The notes: a model not told the origin generated them from the sequence alone. A DNA stretch of 64,000 nucleotides from Paenibacillus pinistramenti (GCF_005869875.1 NZ_VAWG01000001.1:372001-436000), one strand, 5' to 3'; positions 44,822 through 53,826 are shown, counted from the stretch's first letter. Translations and numbers: made by a program.

Positions 44822-44842
44822 AGCCCCGCGCAGGCGCGGGAC
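44822..44842 (-). terminator. Terminator after minus-strand TerC gene
   Basis: GTCCCGCG and CGCGGGGC form a GC-rich stem with a short loop, followed on the minus strand by TTTTTGCTG. Confidence 0.85.
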
Positions 44843-44888
44843 TCATTGGCACATAAGCGCTCAATTAAGCAAGCGCTTTGAAGCCCTT

Positions 44889-45548
44889 CTAAGCGCTTCG
44901 GAAATATTTTCGGCGCATCAGGCCGATGATAACAACTGCTGCGCTGAGAACCGCCGGGAGCCACAAGGCCAGCTCCGGCAGCGCATTTTTCAGAAAGCCG
45001 CCTAATTTCTGATCGTGCAGAAGCATTTTTCCGGCCGTATAAGCCAATATTCCTGCACCCGCATACACCAGAACCGGGAACCGGTGCAGAAGATCCGTAA
45101 TCAGATTGCTTCCCCATACGACAATGGGAATTCCGATGGCAATGCCAATGACAATAATGGCCGCGTCCCCTTGCGCCACAGCAGCTATGGCGAGCACGTT
45201 ATCGAGGCTCATGATGAAATCGGCAAACAGAATCGTCTGGATCGATTTCCAGAGCGTGGCCGCACTCTCGACACGGGTGTCCTCCTCCTGCTGGGTAAGC
45301 AGCTTGAAGGCGATATAAGCCAGCAGAATGCCGCCGCAGGCCTGGATAAAAGGAATTTGCAGCAGCAGCAGAGCGACCCATGTGAGGAGGCAGCGGAGAA
45401 CGACAGCCCCGGCTGCGCCCCACCAAACGGCTTTTTTACGCTGGGACGGAGGCAGATTTTTACTGGCCATCGCGATAACGACGGCATTATCCCCGCTGAG
45501 TACGAGGTTGATCATCAGGATTTGCAGCAGCAGCAGTATCGGTTCCAC
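44889..45548 (-). CDS. TerC-family integral membrane protein (YjbE-like), copy 1
   Basis: Membrane protein of the TerC family, several members of which export manganese or supply Mn to secreted enzymes. Seven hydrophobic segments are seen. The family's acidic membrane motifs are present as NLVLSGDNAVVIAMASKNLP and FADFIMSLDNVLAIAAVAQG, and the end has ILAYTAGKMLL. A GTG at 45548 lies 7 bases after GGGGGG and gives MEPILLLLQI (219 aa), so I prefer it to upstream ATGs. It is divergent from a second TerC gene at 45699. Substrate is an inference. Confidence 0.88.
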   Translation of the reverse strand: MEPILLLLQILMINLVLSGDNAVVIAMASKNLPPSQRKKAVWWGAAGAVVLRCLLTWVALLLLQIPFIQACGGILLAYIAFKLLTQQEEDTRVESAATLWKSIQTILFADFIMSLDNVLAIAAVAQGDAAIIVIGIAIGIPIVVWGSNLITDLLHRFPVLVYAGAGILAYTAGKMLLHDQKLGGFLKNALPELALWLPAVLSAAVVIIGLMRRKYFRSA

Positions 45549-45698
45549 AAACATTCCCCCCATTATCAGATGTATGAACGGCGGGACAAACGTATACCGG
45601 TTGTTTGCGGGCACCCGAATCCGGGTAAAAATTTTGAATCCTTTTGCCGGGTTCGCCCGTATACCCTTTGTTAAGACTCTAGTTTAGGATGTGACTCC

Positions 45699-46406
45699 AT
45701 GGATTGGTTAAGCGCCAGTTTTCTTCTAACACTTATTAATATTATCTTTATCGATTTGATTCTTGCCGGCGATAATGCAATCGTGGTCGGAATGGCAGCC
45801 AAGAGACTGCCGAGCTCCATTCAGAAAAAGGCGATCTTCTACGGCACTGGCGGCGCCGTGCTGCTCCGGATTGCTGCAACGCTCGTCGTCGTATGGCTCC
45901 TGAAGGTTCCATGGCTGCTTGCCATTGGCGGAATTCTGCTCATTTATATTGCTTATAAAGTGCTGGCGGATGATGAAGGCGAAGAGAAGGTTGAAGCGAA
46001 GGATTCGCTGTGGGCTGCTGTCAGAACCATTGTTATTGCCGATGCAGCGATGGGTCTGGATAATGTCATCGCCGTAGCAGGCGCTTCCAATCAGCATATG
46101 GTGCTCGTTATTATCGGCTTAATGATCAGTGTTCCTATCGTGGTCTGGGGCAGTACCATCTTTATCAAACTGCTGACGCTGTTTCCGTGGATTTCCTATT
46201 TGGGAGCCGCTGTTCTCGCTTATACCGCTGCGCACATGATTACTGAAGAGCCGAAGCTTTCGCCGCTTCTTGAGGACAAGCCTGTGCTGCAGTACGGCTT
46301 CATTGCTGTTGCAGTTCTGGGGGTTCTGTATGCCGGTTATTTGAGCAAACGCAGAAGCCGCGAGCAGAAGAAAGAAAAGCGCAAATCCCATCCGGCAACA
46401 AGGTAG
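45699..46406 (+). CDS. TerC-family integral membrane protein (YjbE-like), copy 2
   Basis: A 235-aa membrane protein of the same family as the divergent neighbour, with DLILAGDNAIVVGMAAKRLP and IADAAMGLDNVIAVAGAS as the paired acidic membrane motifs and a basic tail (SKRRSREQKKEKRKSHPATR). The two copies are clearly related but not near-identical, so the duplication is old. It probably contributes to metal ion export. The short region between the two genes (about 150 bp) shows no yybP-ykoY-type riboswitch that I can recognise. Confidence 0.88.
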   Translation: MDWLSASFLLTLINIIFIDLILAGDNAIVVGMAAKRLPSSIQKKAIFYGTGGAVLLRIAATLVVVWLLKVPWLLAIGGILLIYIAYKVLADDEGEEKVEAKDSLWAAVRTIVIADAAMGLDNVIAVAGASNQHMVLVIIGLMISVPIVVWGSTIFIKLLTLFPWISYLGAAVLAYTAAHMITEEPKLSPLLEDKPVLQYGFIAVAVLGVLYAGYLSKRRSREQKKEKRKSHPATR

Positions 46407-46460
46407 TCAGGAATTTGGATTAGGCCGCAGGTGCCGTAAATGCCGCATATGTTTTCATAA

Positions 46461-46500
46461 AAATCAAACAGGCCGCCCGTTGGGCGGCCTGTTTGATTTT
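46461..46500. terminator. Strong bidirectional terminator between TerC copy 2 and thiI
   Basis: A perfect 18-bp inverted repeat (outer AAATCAAACAGG, inner CCGCCC/GGGCGG) with a 3-base loop has A-rich and T-rich flanks on both sides. It ends the convergent plus-strand TerC gene and minus-strand thiI. Confidence 0.95.
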
Positions 46501-46553
46501 TCTACAGCCTAGAAGTTTGTGTTGCAGATTATGATTGTGATCCTTCCGCCTGT

Positions 46554-47840
46554 TCAGAACCAGTCTTCCCGGATCGCCTGTCCATCCAAAGGCAGCTCTA
46601 GATCATGTCTCGGAAGCTCCGATGCCTCCTCTGGTCCTCCCTCTTCCTCATACCGGATTTGAGCATGCGGTGTCAGGTTAAGCGTAACCGTGTTCTGCAC
46701 GGCAAGCTCAATCATCTCGTCTAGCCGCTCCACATGCTGCTCCACCTTCTGCACAATCCGCAGATTGGGATTGGTTGACGGAGATTTCGGAATAAACAGC
46801 GTACAGCAGTCCTCATATGGCAAAATAGACAGCTCATAAGTGCCGATCTGCTGGGAGAGTGAAATAATGTCATCCTTGTCCATCATGACCAAAGGACGCA
46901 GCAGCGGCAGCTCGGTCGCCCGCCCGATGACATTCATGCTCGGCAGAGTCTGACTGGCCACCTGTCCCAGGCTTTCCCCTGTTACGATGGCAAGTGCTCC
47001 GCTGGCTTCCGCCAGCCTTGTGGCAATCCGCAGCATGGCGCGGCGCATAAAGGTGATGATCAAGTTATCCTGTCCAACTCCGGTGAAGGCCGTTTGAATA
47101 TCGGTGAACGGAACGAGATGAAGCTTGATGGTGCCGCTGTATCCGGACAGGACTTTGGCAAGCTCAATGACCTTCTCTTCTGCTTTGCGGCTTGTGAAGG
47201 GATAGCTGTGGAAGTGCACACATTCGATCTCCAGCCCCCGGCGCATGGCCGACCACCCGGCTACAGGACTGTCGATCCCTCCTGACAGCAGCAGCATCGC
47301 TTTGCCGTTTGTCCCCAGCGGAAAGCCGCCCGCCCCCGGGATAATCAGGCTGTACAGCAAAGTCCGTTCCTGGCGCACCTCAACCCGGAGCTCCAGCTCC
47401 GGATGGTTGACATCCACCTTTAAAGCTGAGAACTGCTGAAGCAGCGGACTGCTGACGAGCTTGTTCATCTCCTGGGAGGAATAAGGGAACTCCTTCCATA
47501 CCCGCCGGCTGTTTACCTTGAAAGCTGTCTCCTTCTCCAAGGACAGACTGCCAATAAAATCCAGGGCCGCCTGCTGGATTGCCTCCAGCTCGGACGGGGC
47601 CGCCGCAACCGGCACAATCGCCGTAATGCCGAAAACCTTTTTTAAAGGCGGAATTAACTCCCCGGCCGGTTCCCCGCAAAGTTCAATATAAATTCTTCCG
47701 TAATCTTTCGTAATCCGGGCTTTTGGAAAAGCCTCCAGTACGCTTTTGACATGAGAAAGCACGGCTTTCTCAAACCGGGCGCGATTTCTCCCCTTTAAGG
47801 TGATTTCACCCAATCTAAGCATCAATAACTGACAATTCAT
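46554..47840 (-). CDS. thiI: tRNA 4-thiouridine synthase ThiI
   Basis: Sulfur transferase that makes s4U8 in tRNA and, in some organisms, donates sulfur for thiamine. Domains: ferredoxin-like N terminus (LRLGEITLKGRNRARFEK), THUMP (about residues 60-165) and PP-loop ATP pyrophosphatase with LLLSGGIDSPVAGW, then SLGQVASQTLPSMNVI. There is no C-terminal rhodanese domain, so the single-domain sulfur relay depends on a desulfurase partner. It has 428 aa. That partner is the desulfurase gene 6 bp upstream, in the same operon. Confidence 0.95.
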   Translation of the reverse strand: MNCQLLMLRLGEITLKGRNRARFEKAVLSHVKSVLEAFPKARITKDYGRIYIELCGEPAGELIPPLKKVFGITAIVPVAAAPSELEAIQQAALDFIGSLSLEKETAFKVNSRRVWKEFPYSSQEMNKLVSSPLLQQFSALKVDVNHPELELRVEVRQERTLLYSLIIPGAGGFPLGTNGKAMLLLSGGIDSPVAGWSAMRRGLEIECVHFHSYPFTSRKAEEKVIELAKVLSGYSGTIKLHLVPFTDIQTAFTGVGQDNLIITFMRRAMLRIATRLAEASGALAIVTGESLGQVASQTLPSMNVIGRATELPLLRPLVMMDKDDIISLSQQIGTYELSILPYEDCCTLFIPKSPSTNPNLRIVQKVEQHVERLDEMIELAVQNTVTLNLTPHAQIRYEEEGGPEEASELPRHDLELPLDGQAIREDWF

Positions 47841-47846
47841 CGTTTA

Positions 47847-48995
47847 TTATAATCCACCTTTCAATCCGACGAGCCTCTTAACGACGCTTCTGACCGCCTG
47901 AATCAAGAAATCAGCATCCTCGGTTGTATGTTCATTCCCCAAGCTGATTCGGATGCCGCTTGCCGCAATTTCGTTCGCTTTCCCCATAGCCAGCAGCACA
48001 CGGCTGGGTTCAGTCGTTTTGGAAGAACAGGCCGATTTCGTCGATACCTCCATGCCGTGCTCCTCCAGACAGTGCAGCACAACCTCGGGCTTCATCCCGG
48101 GGAAGGAGAAGTGAACAATGTGCGGTGCTCCATCCTGAGGAGAATTCAGAACAAGATCCGGCAGGTCAGCTAAACCTTCCAGGATGCGCTGACGGATAAG
48201 CCGCAGGCGGCCGCCAAGATCCTCTTGCTGTTCTTTCGCCAGTCTGAGGGCTTTCGCCATGCCGACCAGGGCAGGCACGTTCTCCGTTCCCGAGCGGACT
48301 CCGCCTTCCTGCCCTCCTCCCGACAAGAGCGGAAGCAGCTTCACTCCGCTTCTCACATAGAGAAGCCCCGTGCCCTTCGGGCCTCTGATCTTGTGTGCAG
48401 ACAGGCTGTATAAATCAATACCGCAGTCTTTCAGGTTAAGCGGCAGCTTGCCGAAGCCCTGCACCCCGTCAACATGGAACAAGACTCTGGGATGTATCTG
48501 TTTCAACTGGCGGCCGATTTCCTCTACGGGCTGAATACTGCCGGTTTCATTATTGACATGCATAATCGAAGCAAGGATTGTATCCTTCCTTACCGCTTTG
48601 ATGACGTCCTGAGGATCAACGCTTCCGCCGCTCCGGACCGGCAGGTAAGTAACCTCAAATCCTAACTGCTCTAACTGCCGGAAGGCTTCGTAGACCGAAG
48701 GATGCTCCACCATCGTAGTGATCAGGTGCTTTCCCCGCTTCATATATTGAAAGGCTGCGCCTTTTACCGCCAAATTATTGCTTTCCGTCGCTCCGGAAGT
48801 AAATACGACCTCACCGGGCAGCACTCCCAGCGCCGCCGCACTGACCTCCCTTGCTCGTTGGACCAGCTTCATTCCCGCTTCCCCGGCAGCATGCAGGGAG
48901 GAAGGATTCCCATAATGCGACTGCATCACTTCGGTGACCGTTCGGATTACTTCCGGGTGGGGCGGCGTTGAAGCAGCATGGTCAAAATATTTCAT
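47847..48995 (-). CDS. Cysteine desulfurase (NifS/IscS family), partner of ThiI
   Basis: PLP enzyme (class V aminotransferase fold) releasing sulfur from cysteine as a persulfide. The start MKYFDHAASTPPHPEVI, PLP lysine SLSAHKIRGPKG, PLP-phosphate contacts SGATESNNLAVKG and the mobile-loop active-site Cys in STKSACSSKTTEPSRVL are visible. It has 382 aa. Being directly upstream of thiI fits the NifZ type of Bacillus, dedicated to tRNA thiolation rather than general Fe-S assembly. Confidence 0.94.
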   Translation of the reverse strand: MKYFDHAASTPPHPEVIRTVTEVMQSHYGNPSSLHAAGEAGMKLVQRAREVSAAALGVLPGEVVFTSGATESNNLAVKGAAFQYMKRGKHLITTMVEHPSVYEAFRQLEQLGFEVTYLPVRSGGSVDPQDVIKAVRKDTILASIMHVNNETGSIQPVEEIGRQLKQIHPRVLFHVDGVQGFGKLPLNLKDCGIDLYSLSAHKIRGPKGTGLLYVRSGVKLLPLLSGGGQEGGVRSGTENVPALVGMAKALRLAKEQQEDLGGRLRLIRQRILEGLADLPDLVLNSPQDGAPHIVHFSFPGMKPEVVLHCLEEHGMEVSTKSACSSKTTEPSRVLLAMGKANEIAASGIRISLGNEHTTEDADFLIQAVRSVVKRLVGLKGGL

Positions 48996-49071
48996 CCGTT
49001 TGCCCCTCCATTCTCGAGTCTGTGCAGACCCTTTTTATCATACCTGATATGCCTCATGATATAAACCAAAA

Positions 49072-49110
49072 AACGGAGTGCGCCCGTCTCTTTAGGACAG
49101 CGCCTCCGTT
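49072..49110 (-). terminator. Terminator after lytic transglycosylase gene
   Basis: AACGGAGGCGC and GCGCaCTCCGTT pair with one bulge around a loop of about 16 bases, followed on the minus strand by TTTTTTGG. Confidence 0.82.
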
Positions 49111-49135
49111 ATTCCAGATCATAAAAAAGGGTGAA

Positions 49136-49951
49136 TCAGACGTACTTTGTCATCGCCCGTTCAATTTTTTCAATATAATTGCGGGTTTCTGCGGGCAGCT
49201 GATCCAGCTTCTGCGTCAGTTCGTTATCGCTGCTGACTCCTAAAGCATTGACTTTGGATGGACCGGCATTGTAAGCGGCAAGTGCCATTTTGATCTCTCC
49301 GCCATAACGTTTAAGCTGGTAGGACAAGTACCGGGCGCCTCCATCAATGTTCTGCGCAGGATCAAAAGGATTGCTGACTCCAAGTCCCCGTGCTGTTCCA
49401 TCCATCAGCTGCATCAGCCCTTTGGCGCCGGCAGAAGATTCTACATTGGGTTTAAACGAAGATTCCGTATCAATCACAGCCTTGATGAGTGCCTCAGGCA
49501 CACCGTATTTCTGGCTTGCTTCCGCAATCATGGCATCATAAGGAGTGGAAGCACCTTGAGAACCGGAGCCGGAAGCGGACTCCAGCTCAGCCATTGCAGA
49601 CGAAGACAACCCGGCAGCCGCAGAAGCCGCAGTCGTATACGTGGAGTCAACCGGATCTGCATAAGCAGCGGTTTGGGTCTGCGCAAGCAGATTATACCAA
49701 AGCTGGCTGTTCCCCGAATCCAAGCCGAGGCTGCTGGCCGAAGAGGAAGTATCGAGTGACGTATTCAATAAAGAAGTGGCCAGATCACTGCTGTCAGTGC
49801 TGCCGCCTCCATTCATCAGTTGCTCAAGCATTTCGCTGAAGAAGGAATCCGTGCTGTTCTGTGCACCGTCCAGGGACGTTCCTGATAAGTCGATGCTGTT
49901 CATCATTTGGTATTCCAGAAGCTGTTTAACCATTCGCGGATCAATTTGCAT
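49136..49951 (-). CDS. Lytic transglycosylase (SLT family)
   Basis: Peptidoglycan-cleaving enzyme with an SLT domain at about residues 139-260: AMIAEASQKYGVPEALIKAV, catalytic Glu in IDTESSFKPNVES, AKGLMQLMDGTARGLG, ARYLSYQLKRYGG and AAYNAGPSKVNA. Residues 1-135 are Ser/Thr/Ala-rich and look disordered. No classical signal peptide is visible, as in some Bacillus YjbJ-type members, so export route is unclear. It has 271 aa. It starts ATG 49951, in a region with no clear operon partner. Confidence 0.9.
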   Translation of the reverse strand: MQIDPRMVKQLLEYQMMNSIDLSGTSLDGAQNSTDSFFSEMLEQLMNGGGSTDSSDLATSLLNTSLDTSSSASSLGLDSGNSQLWYNLLAQTQTAAYADPVDSTYTTAASAAAGLSSSAMAELESASGSGSQGASTPYDAMIAEASQKYGVPEALIKAVIDTESSFKPNVESSAGAKGLMQLMDGTARGLGVSNPFDPAQNIDGGARYLSYQLKRYGGEIKMALAAYNAGPSKVNALGVSSDNELTQKLDQLPAETRNYIEKIERAMTKYV

Positions 49952-50065
49952 GATTATTCCCCTGTTCTTACATGTACTGATTCAGCCTGCATCATCAGGC
50001 ATTCCTTATTCCATTGTACACGCGAAATTGTCTGTTAACCAGTGTTTTTGTCGAAAATAGGAAAT

Positions 50066-50091
50066 AAGGCCGTATCTTCGGATACGGCCTT
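50066..50091 (-). terminator. Terminator after DUF4190-like gene
   Basis: A perfect 11-bp inverted repeat AAGGCCGTATC / GATACGGCCTT with a TTCG/CGAA tetraloop, followed on the minus strand by ATTTCCTATTTTCG. Confidence 0.85.
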
Positions 50092-50134
50092 ATGATTTGG
50101 CTGAACAAAGGGATGCGGATGCTTATCGGGATGC

Positions 50135-50560
50135 TTATCGTACAAACGGAATCAGCACAAAGTAGCTTAACGTTGCGATCAAACCTAACGCCATGCCCCA
50201 GGCGCCGATTGTACGCTTATCCTGGCTGTACGCATAATACCCCAGTATCGCAGCTACCGGCCCGAGAACAATCGTCCACATGAACAAGGCCAGAACCCCC
50301 AGCACGATCGCTGCAACACCCGCAATCTGCCCTGCTTCGGCGCCGGTTCCCGCTGCACTGCTGCCGGCTTCCTCAGACTGGGTCTCCTGCCTGTTTAGCG
50401 CACTTGCCTGGATTTTCCGGTCGCGGACAGCAGCAAATTCAGCCGCATACTCCTCATTGGATAACGTCCTGCGCGGATAATCTACGCGGGTACCCTGCTC
50501 CCCCGTTTTATCCGGATTCACTTTGGGCTCCGGCTGCCGTTCATCCCTGCCATAATCCAT
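50135..50560 (-). CDS. Small membrane protein, DUF4190-like
   Basis: A 141-aa protein: residues 1-85 are hydrophilic and charged (QPEPKVNPDKTGEQGTRVDY), probably cytoplasmic. Two membrane helices follow (GVAAIVLGVLALFMWTIVLG and WGMALGLIATLSYFVLIPFV), separated by GYYAYSQDKRTIG. The Gly-rich helix pattern resembles DUF4190 proteins. No enzymatic motif is visible and the function is unknown. ATG 50560 follows AGGAGGTGAG. Confidence 0.75.
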   Translation of the reverse strand: MDYGRDERQPEPKVNPDKTGEQGTRVDYPRRTLSNEEYAAEFAAVRDRKIQASALNRQETQSEEAGSSAAGTGAEAGQIAGVAAIVLGVLALFMWTIVLGPVAAILGYYAYSQDKRTIGAWGMALGLIATLSYFVLIPFVR

Positions 50561-50614
50561 GGCGGCTCACCTCCTGGAATAGATCAGATTTTGCTTCTAC
50601 ATTTACATTTACTT

Positions 50615-50842
50615 CTATTTTTGCTTGGGCTTAAAGGTGTGACAGCAGGTTGCAGCTGAAGTCTTCGCGTAATCCTGATGCTGGGAATCAAAGCTTTCTC
50701 CGGCAAATTCCTCTTTAAAATGAGCGGCGGCATGGTTATCAATATCAATCATTATAAGGTCTGCCTTGCAAATATTTTGCGTCCCCCAATAGGAGCAGTT
50801 TGAAACGCTGCATTTTACAATTGGTTTTTCGCCATTTGGCAT
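50615..50842 (-). CDS. DUF1540 small cysteine-rich protein
   Basis: A 75-aa cytoplasmic protein with the DUF1540 pattern CSVSNCSYW...NICKADLI at residues 10-30 and a second Cys pair near the end (ATCCHTF). Four conserved cysteines and histidines suggest metal binding, but no function is established. ATG 50842 is supported by CGAGGTGATC; the frame is open 18 codons further upstream without a site. Short-frame proteins of this type are common in spore formers. Confidence 0.85.
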   Translation of the reverse strand: MPNGEKPIVKCSVSNCSYWGTQNICKADLIMIDIDNHAAAHFKEEFAGESFDSQHQDYAKTSAATCCHTFKPKQK

Positions 50843-50915
50843 TTTGATCACCTCGGCATCATTATTGCCTGGATGCGGGAGGCGTATGCCGCTCAAAGTT
50901 TGGATAAAAAGTAAA

Positions 50916-50939
50916 AAAGGATGCCCAAGGGCATCCTTT
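50916..50939 (-). terminator. Terminator after DUF3907 gene
   Basis: A perfect 11-bp inverted repeat AAAGGATGCCC / GGGCATCCTTT with a 2-base centre, followed on the minus strand by TTTACTTTTT. Confidence 0.88.
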
Positions 50940-50960
50940 GTATGTTCTATTCAAGAATCG

Positions 50961-51461
50961 TTAGCAGCCGCTCTTCTGCATACGGCGCTGGGTCAGATAA
51001 TCGCTTTCGTAATAAGTCAAATCATCACGAAGCTCTTCGAAATTTATCGTAATGTCATAAATGACCTGGCGTGCCTCCGCTGCAGGCTTCTTCCGGAAAC
51101 GGATTGCTTCCTGCCCTGTATAAGCGTAGCGCCCATCCTCCGAGTAGCTTTCGCTGTGAGGATAGAAGAAGAGGTTTACGCAGTCATGATAAACATGGTA
51201 CAGCGCCTTCTCGGCAGCTTCCTTGTCAAAGTTGGAGCGGCGCAGGAGCACCCCCAGCTTCTCATAATTACTCTCCGCAAAAACCAGCAGGTGACGCAGG
51301 TCGCTCAGAAATCCTTTGTAATAACGGACCGATTCCTCATCCTGCTCTTCCGCCAACTGGGGCAGCGAATACTGGTTCAGAAATGTCTCAAGTCTTTCAG
51401 CAGCGGATTTTAGTTTGTTTCTAGCGGCTTCACATAGATCTCGGGTATTCGCTTCAGGCAT
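50961..51461 (-). CDS. DUF3907 protein (YpuI family)
   Basis: A 166-aa soluble, mostly helical protein of the YpuI family. Recognisable blocks are RYYKGFLSDLRHLLVFAE, KALYHVYHDCVNLFFYP, SEDGRYAYTGQEAIRFR and LRDDLTYYESDYLTQR. The family is confined to Bacilli and its role is unknown. ATG 51461 has GGAGAACTGACAGT upstream. It is transcribed alone, with a terminator at 50916-50939. Confidence 0.85.
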   Translation of the reverse strand: MPEANTRDLCEAARNKLKSAAERLETFLNQYSLPQLAEEQDEESVRYYKGFLSDLRHLLVFAESNYEKLGVLLRRSNFDKEAAEKALYHVYHDCVNLFFYPHSESYSEDGRYAYTGQEAIRFRKKPAAEARQVIYDITINFEELRDDLTYYESDYLTQRRMQKSGC

Positions 51462-51697
51462 ACTGTCAGTTCTCCTTCCATTCTGTCAAGGCAAGAAATC
51501 ATATGTTCAATCATGAACCGATTTACTGGCTTTATTCTAACATAAAATATTTGGCAAAGGTATCCCAACTTGTCCCGGCAAACGCCTATAAACCATTTTT
51601 TTGAAAGCAGCCTCCAGAATAAAAAAATGGAACTCATCGAACGCTATAAAAAAACAAAACATTCTCGTCAAATTACCTGTCAAGAAGGCGGTGGCTT

Positions 51698-53674
51698 ATG
51701 ATAACCATTCGAAAATGGCCCCTACTGGGCTTGTCAGCCGCAGTAGTGACGGCTGTTCTGCTTCCGGGCTGCGGAACCGGCCCCAGCCAGGACTCTACAC
51801 AGCGCCAGGGCATCCAGCAGCAGTCCAAGCCCGGCAGCGAGCAGCACCTTAAGCAGAATATGCTGCAGCGGGACCTCGCGGCGACCGACAAGCTGACCCG
51901 CATTGATGCCGGCCAGCACATGCAGGAGCTTGCTGAACGTTACAGCCGAAACACCGGCGACGCCGGGCGGTACGTTTCACAGCTTCAGAAGACCCACAAA
52001 CATCTGCTGTCCGTCATCCCGTATGGAAGCTCCGGCGCTGCAGAAGCAAGAAGCAGTACTTTTCGGCCTTCGCCGAATGAGGACAAGGAGCTTCAAACCT
52101 ATATTGGATTTGCCAAAAAATCATTAAGCCGCGGCAAAAGCTATGAATCGCCTGCTTTCCCTCAGGAAGATCCGCATTATTTTGTAATGGCCGTGCCTGG
52201 TGCCGGCAAGCGGAACGGTGTGATCGGGATTTTCAGCACCGGAATTATGAAGAGCGTAGAGAATCACCAGCGCAGAAATTTGCGCCTGATTCCTTATCCG
52301 AAAGAGGGCAAATACAACGTCGAATCCGTTCACCCCGATACTTTAAGGGATCTGACCGTGAAGACCGGCAACGATAATGAAAATGCCAGCCACTATTATG
52401 AGAACGAAGTGGTCGTTACCTTTAAGACTCCGCCTACAGCCGCTGATTTACAGCGGATTGAGAAGGATATCGACGGATGCAAGCCGTCCCGGATCCTTAA
52501 GAATTCGTATATTTTCCATGCTGAAGGCAAATCGATGGAGGAGCTTACCCGTTATTTCCGGAAGAACTGGAAGCCGAAATATGTGGAGCCCCACTATTTG
52601 TATTTAACGAATGAGGCAGCCCCTTCGGCTTCAGCTTCAACTTCAACTTCAACTTCAACTTCAACTTCGGCTTCACCAACACCAACAACGTCAACGTCAA
52701 CGTCACCGGCAACGTCAACGGATGTTCCAAACGACGTGTTATTTTCCGAGTACCAGTGGAACCTCCCGATTACCAAAACCAATCAGGGCTGGAAGCTGTC
52801 AACAGGAGCAAATGATGTGATCGTTGCCGTCGTGGACACCGGAGTTGATCTGGACCATCCGGACCTGCAGGGCCGTTTGCTGGAGGGCTACAATGTAGTC
52901 AATCCGGATGAGCGTCCGATGGACGATGTGGGCCACGGCACGCATGTCGCCGGCATCATCGCGGCCAATGTCAATAACCATGAAGGAATTGCAGGCATGA
53001 CCTGGAATACCAAGATCCTGCCAGTTAAAGCTCTGGACAGCAGCGGCTCCGGCACGACCTACTCGGTCGCCCAGGGCATTATTTGGGCAACGGATCATGG
53101 AGCCAAAGTCATCAATTTGAGCCTTGGCAACTATGCACAGGCCCAATTTTTGCATGATGCCATCAAATACGCCTATGATCACGATGTGGTCGTTATCGCT
53201 GCCACCGGCAATGATAACACGGAACGTCCGGGGTATCCAGCAGCTTATCAGGAGGTATTATCTGTTTCGGCAACGGACTCCAATCAGAAACGGGCCTCCT
53301 TCTCCAATTATGGAGACTATATTGACGTTATGGCCCCGGGCGAAAGCATCGCGAGCACTTATCCCGGCAACCAGTATGCGGCTTTATCTGGCACCTCGAT
53401 GGCCAGCCCGCATGTCGCTGCACTGGCTGCGTTAATCCGATCCGAGAATCCGGGCCTGAAGAATACGGAGGTTATGGATTTGATCCGCAAAAATGTTCAG
53501 GATCTCGGAGATCCCGGACGCGATAAGTACTACGGATACGGCCAGATCAACGTCTACTCCGCCCTGCAGGCTGCCGCCGGAACCAGCCAGAGCGAAGCCC
53601 CGCTGCAGCTTTGGCCGCAGCAGATGGAAGAGAAGCTGAACCAATTGCTGCAGAAGCTGAATCCAAACAAATAA
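51698..53674 (+). CDS. Lipoprotein subtilisin-like serine protease (S8)
   Basis: Exported protease of 658 aa. A signal peptide ends in lipobox LPGC (LSAAVVTAVLLPGC), so it is probably membrane-anchored. Residues about 225-310 form an I9-type prodomain (ENEVVVTFKTPPTAADLQR, YVEPHYLYLTN). A simple-sequence Ser/Thr/Ala/Pro linker lies at about 312-345. The S8 domain has Asp in VVDTGVDLDHPDL, His in GHGTHVAGIIAANVN, the oxyanion Asn in ATGNDNTERPGYPA and Ser in SGTSMASPHVAALAAL. All catalytic residues are present. N-terminal residues 30-220 do not match a domain I know. ATG 51698 follows AAGGCGGTGG. Confidence 0.93.
   Translation: MITIRKWPLLGLSAAVVTAVLLPGCGTGPSQDSTQRQGIQQQSKPGSEQHLKQNMLQRDLAATDKLTRIDAGQHMQELAERYSRNTGDAGRYVSQLQKTHKHLLSVIPYGSSGAAEARSSTFRPSPNEDKELQTYIGFAKKSLSRGKSYESPAFPQEDPHYFVMAVPGAGKRNGVIGIFSTGIMKSVENHQRRNLRLIPYPKEGKYNVESVHPDTLRDLTVKTGNDNENASHYYENEVVVTFKTPPTAADLQRIEKDIDGCKPSRILKNSYIFHAEGKSMEELTRYFRKNWKPKYVEPHYLYLTNEAAPSASASTSTSTSTSTSASPTPTTSTSTSPATSTDVPNDVLFSEYQWNLPITKTNQGWKLSTGANDVIVAVVDTGVDLDHPDLQGRLLEGYNVVNPDERPMDDVGHGTHVAGIIAANVNNHEGIAGMTWNTKILPVKALDSSGSGTTYSVAQGIIWATDHGAKVINLSLGNYAQAQFLHDAIKYAYDHDVVVIAATGNDNTERPGYPAAYQEVLSVSATDSNQKRASFSNYGDYIDVMAPGESIASTYPGNQYAALSGTSMASPHVAALAALIRSENPGLKNTEVMDLIRKNVQDLGDPGRDKYYGYGQINVYSALQAAAGTSQSEAPLQLWPQQMEEKLNQLLQKLNPNK
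52624..52720. repeat. Simple-sequence repeat coding the subtilase linker
   Basis: Tandem CTTCAA hexamers (about five) followed by CAACGT hexamers code the linker of alternating Ser, Thr, Ala and Pro. Copy-number change in steps of six keeps the frame. Confidence 0.9.
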
Positions 53675-53718
53675 ATATACCAAATAAACCCGATCTTACA
53701 TCTTATGTGCAAAAAAAT

Positions 53719-53769
53719 AACCCCCTGTTTGACGCCTTTCAGACCAGCTGAAAAGTCAAACAGGGGGTT
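53719..53769. terminator. Terminator between convergent subtilase gene and rnpB
   Basis: A perfect 15-bp stem (AACCCCCTGTTTGAC / GTCAAACAGGGGGTT) with a further hairpin in the loop. The minus side runs into ATTTTTTTG, the plus side into TCATTTTGG. It should end rnpB and the subtilase transcript. Confidence 0.92.
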
Positions 53770-53826
53770 TCATTTTGGCTAAATTCAAATTCAATTTCGA
53801 TTAACAATTTAAGCTGTTGCAGTGAC

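Noticed and set aside
45555-45698. Divergent TerC spacer considered as a manganese riboswitch
   Set aside because: I could not find the conserved yybP-ykoY core, and the region is short. A model search would settle it.
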